Shown here: piece by piece, positions 1-5,357 of the stretch | Numbering within the stretch: the stretch's first letter is position 1 | How the letters are laid out: each line of letters starts with the position of its first letter | Assembly: GCA_002498525.1 (NCBI GenBank) | Contig: DAHR01000011.1 | Span: 61,387 to 66,743, forward strand | Direction of reading: 5' to 3' | DNA length: 5,357 bases | Source of the DNA: Euryarchaeota archaeon UBA58 | Lineage (GTDB): Archaea > Thermoplasmatota > Poseidoniia > Poseidoniales > Thalassarchaeaceae | Notes under the pieces: generated by a model | What the model was told of the DNA's origin: nothing | The model's input: only the letters and a program-made list of their open reading frames with translations | Databases searched by the model: none | Program-made: the position numbers and the translations under genes

Positions 1-243
1 GATGATGCTGACCTCTCGGCTGATGATTGGCGAAGGCGGCTGTTGTGGCAACTTTTCTGCCGCTTCGAAGTGTCTCGCGATTTGCATTTCGATGAGGCAA
101 GAACGCGAATTGCATGGGATGCGACCGCACCGATTCCGAGTACCGAGGGCCCGTTGCCTGTTCGGCGATGGCCGGCTGTGACTCTGCACGACGCGGCGGT
201 TGAGGCGAAGGTCGATGCTTGGCTCGAAGAGAATAATCTGTGA
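1..243 (+). CDS. ubiD: UbiD-family decarboxylase, C-terminal fragment (5' end outside window)
   Basis: The reading frame is open from the first base and ends at TGA 241-243, so only the last 80 residues are visible; the first part of the gene lies upstream. The segment LLWQLFCRFEVSRDLHF (residues 14-30 of the fragment), then RIAWDAT at about residues 36-42 and a following RRWP, matches the tail shared by UbiD/MqnL decarboxylases (a W-x-x-x-x-R-x-x-x-x-R-D stretch, then an IDAT-like motif and a WP). These enzymes use prenylated FMN to remove a carboxylate from an aromatic ring. The catalytic Glu-Arg-Glu residues lie further upstream and cannot be checked. The UbiA-type prenyltransferase 27 bases downstream supports a role in quinone synthesis (UbiD, or MqnL in the futalosine menaquinone route). 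A TTG codon at 43 could be read as a start but would cut through the conserved motif, so it is not used. Family assignment is fairly secure; the exact substrate is inferred. Confidence 0.72.
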   Translation, partial: DDADLSADDWRRRLLWQLFCRFEVSRDLHFDEARTRIAWDATAPIPSTEGPLPVRRWPAVTLHDAAVEAKVDAWLEENNL

Positions 244-254
244 GCGGTGAAATA

Positions 255-266
255 GAGGAGAGGTGA
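255..266 (+). promoter_or_regulatory. Shine-Dalgarno site for the prenyltransferase gene
   Basis: A purine-rich run, GAGGAGAGGTGA, ends four bases before the ATG at 271. GAGGTGA (260-266) is complementary to the 3' end of 16S rRNA in both archaea and bacteria. It fixes the ATG at 271 as the start. The same ten bases, GAGGTGAGAA, recur in front of uvrB. No promoter is visible in the 27-base gap, which suggests co-transcription with the upstream gene. Confidence 0.8.
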
Positions 267-270
267 GAAG

Positions 271-1158
271 ATGGGCGTCAAGGAAATTCTCGAATTCGTC
301 AAGGTCGAACACACTCTGTTCTCCTTACCATTCGTTCTCATTGGATTCATTTTGGCGAATTTTGAGTATAGCACTCAACCCGAAGACCTCCTCTGGATTT
401 TGATCGCCGCTGTCGGAGCAAGAGGTCTGGCGATGGCCTTGAACCGCATCATAGATCGCGACATCGATGCAGCGAACCCGCGCACTGCGAGCCGACATCT
501 CGCATCAGGCTCAATGTCGATGAAGACGGCTTACAGACTCTCAACCGTCTTCCTGATCATGCTGCTTTTCAGCGCCTGGCAACTCAACGAAGTAGCATTG
601 ATGATGGCGTGGTTACCTGTGCTGGTCTTCGTGATTTACCCATACATGAAGCGCATCACTTGGCTGTGCCATTTCTGGCTCGGGCTCTGTCTGGGCCTTG
701 CACCTGCCGGAGCTTGGGTGGCGGTTGCCGCAGATGTTCATGGCTGGGCTGCGATTACCGATTTGCATTGGTATCCAGGGATTTTCTTCATCTCACTCGG
801 TGTGATGTTCTGGATTGCTGCATTTGACCTCAATTATGCAAGAATGGATGTCGAAAACGACCGCGCGAATGGAATACATTCCTTCCCTGCTCGCTTTGGC
901 GAAGAAGCAACTACTCGCACCTCGATTCAATTCACCCTCCTGTGGTTCGCCTGCTTCGCCATTGCCGACCCTATCCATGAGATCTGGTTCCTTGCAGCAG
1001 CTGGGCTGATGGCGCTCGCAAATATTGCTGTTATTCTCGCCCGTGAGCGCTTCGCAAATTTCCAAACGACTCTCTTCCGTGTCTCAATGCTCACCGGATG
1101 GGTTCTCTTGCTTGCTCTGATGGTTTCTGAGTCGGCGAGCAATGCATTAGGCATTTGA
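271..1158 (+). CDS. ubiA: UbiA-family aromatic prenyltransferase (MqnP/UbiA-like)
   Basis: This is a 295-residue membrane enzyme expected to attach a polyprenyl chain to an aromatic acid during respiratory quinone synthesis. The N-terminus KVEHTLFSLPF is typical of the UbiA-like branch that includes MqnP. The first Asp-rich motif is NRIIDRDID at residues 58-66 (N58, D62, D66), followed by NPRTASRHLASG (69-80). The second motif is YARMDVENDRANG (189-201, D193 and D197), followed by HSFPARFG. These aspartates bind Mg2+ and the prenyl diphosphate in the family. About nine hydrophobic segments can be picked out, near residues 15-30, 40-57, 88-105, 107-124, 131-153, 168-186, 219-236, 238-257 and 268-286; length and layout match the family. 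The usual LPSG/LPAG after the first motif reads LASG here, a mild variation. The upstream UbiD-type neighbour would perform the next decarboxylation, so MqnP (menaquinone) or UbiA function is likely; which quinone is made cannot be told here. Confidence 0.92.
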   Translation: MGVKEILEFVKVEHTLFSLPFVLIGFILANFEYSTQPEDLLWILIAAVGARGLAMALNRIIDRDIDAANPRTASRHLASGSMSMKTAYRLSTVFLIMLLFSAWQLNEVALMMAWLPVLVFVIYPYMKRITWLCHFWLGLCLGLAPAGAWVAVAADVHGWAAITDLHWYPGIFFISLGVMFWIAAFDLNYARMDVENDRANGIHSFPARFGEEATTRTSIQFTLLWFACFAIADPIHEIWFLAAAGLMALANIAVILARERFANFQTTLFRVSMLTGWVLLLALMVSESASNALGI

Positions 1159-1163
1159 GGTGA
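1157..1163 (+). promoter_or_regulatory. Shine-Dalgarno site for uvrB, overlapping the upstream stop codon
   Basis: GAGGTGA begins on the second base of the prenyltransferase TGA stop (1156-1158) and lies five bases before ATG 1169. This decides the uvrB start: a GTG at 1160 in the same frame lies inside the ribosome binding site itself and so is unlikely to be the initiation codon. The overlap implies translational coupling between the two genes. Confidence 0.82.
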
Positions 1164-1168
1164 GAAAA

Positions 1169-3481
1169 ATGTCTGAAGTATCGATGTTCCGCCTGCATTC
1201 CGAATATGAAACTGCAGGCGACCAGGAACAAGCGATTGCGCAGTTGATGGAGCAGATCGAGGCCGGTCAAGAGCGCTGTATCCTGATGGGCGTGACCGGC
1301 TCGGGCAAGACCTTCGCGATGGCCAATATCATCGAGCGATTGGGCTTGCCTACACTGATTCTCTCACACAATAAAACTCTGGCCCGGCAGTTGTGGCAGG
1401 AGATGAGTGGGCTTTTTCCCCAAAATGCGGTGGAGTATTTCGTCAGTTATTACGACTATTACCAACCCGAGGCTTACCTCCCTGGACGCGACCTCTACAT
1501 CGACAAGGAATTACAGATGAACGAACGCATCGAACAGGAGCGATTCTCGACGGTCGCAAGCCTGGTTTCACGCCCGGATGTCATCGCTATCGGCACTGTT
1601 TCAGTCATCTATGGACTCAACCCCCCTGAGGTTTTCCAAGCGGGACACCTCCATCTCGCCGTTGGCGAGCAGTGCGATCCGCAGGACGTAATGCGAGCCT
1701 TGGTTGAATTGCAATATCGGCGCACGACGAGCGATTTGACGCGCGGCGACGTGCGCCTTCGAGGGGAAGTTCTCGACATCTGGATGCCCAGCCGAGATGA
1801 CCCGATTCGGGTTCGGTTCGGCTGGGATGGCATCGAGCGAATCCAAGTTTGTGAGGCGGTTTCATGGGAGCCCTTGGACGAGATCGAGGAAGCTTGGATT
1901 CACCCTCGACAATTCTACATGACCAGCGAAGAGCGTTTTTTGCAAGCCATGGAAGACATTGAGTTCGAGTTGAATGAACGCATCGATTGGTTCACCTCGA
2001 AAGGCAAAGACCTCGAAGCCCACAGAATCGAGCAACGAACCAAGTTCGACCTCGAAATGCTCAGCGAGATAGGTTCGTGCAAAGGCGTCGAGAATTACTC
2101 GAAGCATTTCGACGGGCGCGAGGTTGGCGAGCGCCCATATTGTCTCTTGGACTTCTTCTCCCACAATGCCGAGGAGTACCACGGTGACGCACAGAAATAC
2201 CTCGTCATCATGGACGAATCACACGTCACTCTACCCCAGACCGGAGGCATGTTCGGGGGCGACTGGTCGCGCAAGAAGAATCTCGTCGATTACGGCTTCA
2301 GGCTACCCAGCGCCCACGATAATCGACCCCTCAGAATCGCCGAGTTCCAGGAATTGATTCCCACCATGCTCTACGTCAGTGCGACTCCGGGCGAGCGCGA
2401 ATTGCGCCACCTCGCTGAGGTCACGGGACAATCTGTTCCAGAAGGTCTCTTGCACGCGCAGTCGGGCGGTGGCGCGGGCGAAGCGGACGTCGACAAGAAG
2501 CAGGGTAATCGTCCGATGGAGGAGATCATCGCTGGCATCGAAGGCGTTGTCAGAATGGAGATTCGACCTACTGGATTACTCGACCCACAAATCAAGATTC
2601 AAAGAACCAAAGGGCAGGTCGACGATCTGCTGAGTGAAATCAACAAAGGCATCGAGCGGGGCGAGAGGACCTTGGTCACGGTGATGACCATCAAATTCGC
2701 GGAGGAGGTAGCGGCTTACTTGGGACGGATGGGCATAAAAGCGCATTATCTGCACTCTGAAATCGATACCATCGAGAGATCAGAAATCATCAAAGCGCTG
2801 AGAATCGGACACATCGACGTCATCGTCGGAATCAATCTCTTGAGAGAGGGTCTGGACATTCCCGAGGTCTCGCTGGTGGCGATTTTCGACGCTGACCGAC
2901 AGGGCTTCCTGCGCAACGAACGCTCGCTTCTGCAGACCATCGGCAGGGCCAGTCGTAACGCCAATGGGCGGGTCATACTCTACGCGGACTCGGTCTCGCC
3001 AGCGATGGAGGCGGCGATTGGGCAGACGGATGCTCGGCGCCGGCGGCAGGCGGAGTTCAATGCGGCGCATGGTATCACTCCGACGACGATTCGCAAGGCT
3101 CTGCCAGTGATGGATTCGGAAGCTGACGACCTGCTTGCCGGTGTTGCTGGCAAAGGCAGGGGCGGCGGGCGCCGACTGGTGGCGAAAAAGCCCGGAAGCA
3201 AGGGGCTGGATGGCATCGTCAAGAAATTCGGGCTGGGTGCGGGCGCAGGAGCGTGGAATTCGACAGACTCGGTTCTGGACAATATCAGCCAGCCCGAGTG
3301 GGTCATCGCCGCCGGTGATGCAGTGAACGGTATCGGCGGCGAGCCAATCGAATCCGATGATGACCGATCCAAATTGATCAAGAGATTGGAACAGGAGATG
3401 AGAATCGCAGCCGCGCGACTTGATTTCGAGCGCGCAGCCGCTCTGCGCGATCGCATCTACCAATTGCAAACCGCCGAATGA
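1169..3481 (+). CDS. uvrB: UvrB, excinuclease ABC subunit B, enlarged by insertions
   Basis: UvrB is the cytosolic DNA helicase-like subunit that receives damaged DNA from UvrA, verifies the lesion and recruits UvrC for incision. The 770-residue product shows the full motif series: Walker A GVTGSGKT (41-48); the DNA-gripping beta-hairpin with YYDYYQPEAYLPGRD (94-108); UvrA-interaction domain (about 155-250); Walker B DESH (349-352) followed by VTLPQ; FRLPSAHDNRPL (377-388); SATPG (404-408); RPTGLLDP (466-473); YLHSEIDTIER (527-537); GINLLREGLDIPEV (554-567); QTIGRASRN (589-597); and a C-terminal UVR domain (about 734-768, LDFERAAALRDRI) that contacts UvrC. All catalytic motifs are intact. The usual length is about 670; the excess lies mainly at residues 331-343, 409-465 and 650-735. 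The conserved TLTKRMAE segment reads VMTIKFAE (505-512). ATG 1169 is chosen because of the Shine-Dalgarno at 1157-1163. The gene follows the quinone gene by 10 bases, probably in the same transcript. Confidence 0.97.
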   Translation: MSEVSMFRLHSEYETAGDQEQAIAQLMEQIEAGQERCILMGVTGSGKTFAMANIIERLGLPTLILSHNKTLARQLWQEMSGLFPQNAVEYFVSYYDYYQPEAYLPGRDLYIDKELQMNERIEQERFSTVASLVSRPDVIAIGTVSVIYGLNPPEVFQAGHLHLAVGEQCDPQDVMRALVELQYRRTTSDLTRGDVRLRGEVLDIWMPSRDDPIRVRFGWDGIERIQVCEAVSWEPLDEIEEAWIHPRQFYMTSEERFLQAMEDIEFELNERIDWFTSKGKDLEAHRIEQRTKFDLEMLSEIGSCKGVENYSKHFDGREVGERPYCLLDFFSHNAEEYHGDAQKYLVIMDESHVTLPQTGGMFGGDWSRKKNLVDYGFRLPSAHDNRPLRIAEFQELIPTMLYVSATPGERELRHLAEVTGQSVPEGLLHAQSGGGAGEADVDKKQGNRPMEEIIAGIEGVVRMEIRPTGLLDPQIKIQRTKGQVDDLLSEINKGIERGERTLVTVMTIKFAEEVAAYLGRMGIKAHYLHSEIDTIERSEIIKALRIGHIDVIVGINLLREGLDIPEVSLVAIFDADRQGFLRNERSLLQTIGRASRNANGRVILYADSVSPAMEAAIGQTDARRRRQAEFNAAHGITPTTIRKALPVMDSEADDLLAGVAGKGRGGGRRLVAKKPGSKGLDGIVKKFGLGAGAGAWNSTDSVLDNISQPEWVIAAGDAVNGIGGEPIESDDDRSKLIKRLEQEMRIAAARLDFERAAALRDRIYQLQTAE

Positions 3482-3503
3482 GACGTTGTTCGACTTCGAT
3501 TGA

Positions 3504-3533
3504 CAGCCGGCACTCACCATCTGAGTTCGGCTG
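3504..3533. repeat. Imperfect hairpin at the convergent gene junction, possible bidirectional terminator
   Basis: The left arm CAGCCG (3504-3509) pairs with CGGCTG (3528-3533), and the inner arm ACTCA (3512-3516) pairs with TGAGT (3522-3526) around a five-base loop, CCATC. Between the two stems G3510 can wobble-pair with T3527, leaving C3511 bulged. This gives 12 pairs in all. The element spans the stop codon of the - strand DUF255 gene (3514-3516) and starts 22 bases after the uvrB stop, so it would fold at the 3' end of both converging transcripts. No T-tract follows on either strand, so it is not a classic intrinsic terminator. A role in termination or in 3'-end protection is inference. 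Confidence 0.4.
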
Positions 3534-5357
3534 CATCATCGATCGGTGGTTGGCAGGAAAGCCCCTCACACAACCACGCTCGCCAAGGTGCATCGCCGCG
3601 GTCGCGGCCTGCCTCGACAACTTTGCTCGAGATGACCAAGGAGCGCGGCGGGGCAGAAGCCCGCAGAGCCTCGGCCTCCGGGGGTTCATTCCCATCGTGA
3701 TGGATATGCCAGATCGCCCACGGATTATGCAAGTCCTGAGCGGCGTTCAACAGACTCCAGTAGGCCGGACCTCGATGTTTGAGCGAGGAACTCAGACGTT
3801 TGATGGCTGCCTCTGCGGAACTCCGCCAGAGCGCCGCATCGGCATGTTCAGGCAGAATCGCCTCGAGGCTCGCGAGCAGTTTTACAGTGACCGCAGTTGC
3901 GCCCGGAATCGCAGAATCCGATTCCGAGCGTTGTCGAATCGGCAATTCGCCATGCTCGGCAGTGGTCAGCCAGAATCCACCCTCGACGTCAGCGAAGGAA
4001 TCGAGCATTCGAGCCGTGATCGCCAGAGCCCGCTCGACAGGCTCGGCCAAGTCGTGACGTACTCCCCATTGCAACAATCCCAGAGCGGCCCAAGCATGGT
4101 CGTCGAGGAATCCAGCTCCTCCGTTGACCTCGCCACGCCAAGTCCTCAGAACAGAACCATCCTCAGCGCTCGAGCGCTGCAGCAGGCCCATCGCGAGGTG
4201 TTGACCGACAGACTCTGCAGCCTCTCCCAAGAGTTCTGAACAGGCGACCAGAAGCATGCCATTCCACGACGTCAGAACCTTGTCATCGGTTCCCGGCCTC
4301 GGCCTCTCCGCCCTCGCCGCAAGCAATTTCGAGCGGAGAGATTCCTCATCCATCTCACCCGAAACCTCGCCAAGCGCCAAGACACTGCGCCCACTTCCCT
4401 CGAAGTTGCCCTCATCGGTCACGCTCCAGTATTGACATGCCGATGATGCGAGTTCGGGACCCAGAACCGCCTCGACCTCGGCGGGAGTCCAGAGATAGAA
4501 TTCACCCTCCTCCTTGCGACCCGAAGAATCCTCAGAATCGGCATCGAGGGTCGACCAACAGCCGCCATCAGGGTCAAGCATCTCGCGCTGCAACCAGCCC
4601 AGAGTGAGGTCGATCACGCGCTCATGCATGTCAGCCTCACCGACACCCATCCGCAGTGCAAGCCCATGCACAGAAAGCAACAATGCGTTGTCATACAGCA
4701 TCTTCTCGAAGTGCGGAACAGCCCAAGCAGCATCGACGCAGTACCTGTGCCAACCACCCCCCAGATGGTCGAACAATCCACGCGAAGCCATGCAATTCAG
4801 ACTGTGTTCGACAGCCACCATAGCATCTGTCGAACCATTCCGAATCAGCCCCTCCAATTCCATCGGATGTGGGAATTTGGGCGCCCCACCGAAGCCACCG
4901 TCAACCGAATCGTGAAGTTTCAGCGAGTGTAGTCCGGAAGCCATCAGCGAAGCGGCGACTATCGCCCGCGGATCATCTTCAGACTCAACCTGCCCATCCT
5001 GCGACCGCAGATGCTGAATCACTCGCTCGGCATTGTCGAGGATATCCTGACGTTTACCGTCCCAAGCCTCGCAAAGCATCTCGATGAGTTGTTGCCATGA
5101 AGGACGTCCGAAGCGCGGTTCGGGAGGGAAGTAAGTGCCGGCGAAGAAGGGGCGAAGCGTGTGTGGGTCGAGGAATGCGTTGAGCGGCCAACCACCAGCA
5201 CCGGTCATCGCTTGACATGCAGCCATGTACAGTGCATCGACATCGGGTCTCTCCTCCCTGTCGACCTTGATGCAGACCAGTTTCTCGTTCATCAGAGCAG
5301 CTACCTGAGCATCATCGAAGGACTCGTGCTCCATCACGTGACACCAGTGACAAGCGG
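3514..5357 (-). CDS. yyaL: YyaL/DUF255 thioredoxin-domain protein (5' end outside window)
   Basis: The frame is open through the right edge of the window and stops at 3514-3516, leaving 614 codons before the stop, the first of them incomplete. Relatives start about 50 residues before the CHWC motif, so roughly 50 residues are missing. The visible part opens with ACHWCHVMEHESF, where CHWC (5341-5352) is the thioredoxin-like active site, followed by KVDREERPDVD and GGWPLNAFLDP, hallmarks of DUF255. Further motifs of the family are GGFGGAPKFPHP (4864-4899), HLGGGWHRY...PHFEKMLYDNALL (4678-4767), EGEFYLW (4489-4509), KVLTSWNGMLL and a C-terminal CEGLSCQPP (3553-3570). The C-terminal two thirds form the six-hairpin (alpha/alpha) barrel seen in N-acylglucosamine epimerase-like proteins. 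The cellular role of this widely conserved family (YyaL, human SPATA20) is poorly known; redox activity is inferred from CHWC. A GTG/ATG pair at 5332-5337 could be misread as the start, but it lies just inside the conserved motif. The gene converges on uvrB and belongs to a separate transcript. Confidence 0.95.
   Translation of the reverse strand, partial: ACHWCHVMEHESFDDAQVAALMNEKLVCIKVDREERPDVDALYMAACQAMTGAGGWPLNAFLDPHTLRPFFAGTYFPPEPRFGRPSWQQLIEMLCEAWDGKRQDILDNAERVIQHLRSQDGQVESEDDPRAIVAASLMASGLHSLKLHDSVDGGFGGAPKFPHPMELEGLIRNGSTDAMVAVEHSLNCMASRGLFDHLGGGWHRYCVDAAWAVPHFEKMLYDNALLLSVHGLALRMGVGEADMHERVIDLTLGWLQREMLDPDGGCWSTLDADSEDSSGRKEEGEFYLWTPAEVEAVLGPELASSACQYWSVTDEGNFEGSGRSVLALGEVSGEMDEESLRSKLLAARAERPRPGTDDKVLTSWNGMLLVACSELLGEAAESVGQHLAMGLLQRSSAEDGSVLRTWRGEVNGGAGFLDDHAWAALGLLQWGVRHDLAEPVERALAITARMLDSFADVEGGFWLTTAEHGELPIRQRSESDSAIPGATAVTVKLLASLEAILPEHADAALWRSSAEAAIKRLSSSLKHRGPAYWSLLNAAQDLHNPWAIWHIHHDGNEPPEAEALRASAPPRSLVISSKVVEAGRDRGDAPWRAWLCEGLSCQPPIDDAAELRW
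4164..4179. repeat. Perfect 16-base palindrome inside the DUF255 gene
   Basis: CAGCGCTCGAGCGCTG reads identically on both strands, with no spacer. It lies within codons for the residues LQRSSAED of the DUF255 protein. It could form a small cruciform or be a protein-binding site, but a coding coincidence is equally possible, because alternating Ser/Ala/Arg codons rich in GC readily create such palindromes. No second copy was noticed in the window. Confidence 0.45.

Noticed and set aside
43..45. TTG as the start of a small 66-residue gene at the left edge.
   Set aside because: The frame is open to the first base, and the codons before and across the TTG form part of the UbiD-like LLWQLFCRF motif, so this is the tail of a longer gene.
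1160..1168. GTG at 1160 as an alternative uvrB start, three codons upstream of the ATG.
   Set aside because: It lies within the GAGGTGA ribosome binding site; the ATG at 1169 has this site at the proper distance.
3482..3513. Possible small RNA or promoter in the gap between uvrB and the DUF255 gene.
   Set aside because: The gap is only 32 bases between two converging stop codons and holds no promoter-like element; only the hairpin noted above enters it.
2780..3520. A 246-codon open frame on the - strand antisense to the 3' part of uvrB.
   Set aside because: uvrB has clear conserved motifs (GINLLREGLDIPEV, QTIGRASRN, UVR domain) on the other strand across the same bases. The antisense product matches no family I recognise.
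3478..4239. A 253-codon open frame on the + strand whose ATG overlaps the uvrB stop codon (ATGA), suggesting a coupled downstream gene.
   Set aside because: It lies wholly antisense to the DUF255 gene, which shows family motifs throughout. Its translation has no recognisable domain and has the Arg/Ser/Pro-rich composition of a shadow frame, and no Shine-Dalgarno precedes it.
5332..5337. GTG/ATG pair as a true start of the DUF255 gene.
   Set aside because: The frame continues upstream through the CHWC active-site motif that defines the family, so the gene is truncated by the window edge.

Overview
This 5,357-base window is dense, ordinary core-genome sequence. It carries three genes on the + strand (a truncated UbiD-family decarboxylase, a UbiA-family prenyltransferase and UvrB) facing one gene on the - strand (a YyaL/DUF255 thioredoxin-domain protein, truncated at its start). 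There is no transposase, integrase, CRISPR array, tRNA or rRNA, and no intergenic stretch longer than 32 bases.

Layout: positions 1-243 are the last 80 codons of a UbiD-type decarboxylase that begins upstream of the window. After 27 bases comes the membrane prenyltransferase (271-1158), then after 10 bases uvrB (1169-3481). Both downstream genes are preceded by the same strong Shine-Dalgarno string, GAGGTGAGAA, and the one before uvrB overlaps the prenyltransferase stop codon. The three genes therefore look like one operon with translational coupling. A gap of 32 bases separates the uvrB stop from the stop of the convergent DUF255 gene, which fills the rest of the window and runs off its right edge inside the CHWC active-site motif. 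A 12-pair imperfect hairpin sits exactly at this convergent junction.

Function: UbiA-type prenyltransferases and UbiD-type decarboxylases act in successive steps of respiratory quinone synthesis. In the futalosine menaquinone route these are MqnP and MqnL, and in the ubiquinone route UbiA and UbiD. The pair here probably makes a quinone; the window alone does not settle which. UvrB is the damage-verifying helicase of UvrABC nucleotide excision repair and is not functionally tied to the quinone genes. The DUF255 protein is a conserved protein of poorly known role with a thioredoxin-like N-terminus and a six-hairpin glycosidase-like body.

Organism: a prokaryote with compact, moderately GC-rich DNA and strong GAGGTGA ribosome binding sites, which fit both archaeal and bacterial 16S tails. 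The form of the UbiA protein resembles the archaeal/MqnP branch, and UvrABC plus DUF255 genes are also found in mesophilic archaea such as marine Euryarchaeota (Marine Group II) as well as in many bacteria. I regard a mesophilic archaeon as plausible but unproven.

The most distinctive feature is UvrB itself: at 770 residues it is about 100 longer than the usual ~670. The excess can be placed in three insertions that leave the helicase motifs intact. I see no convincing evidence of a new multi-gene system.
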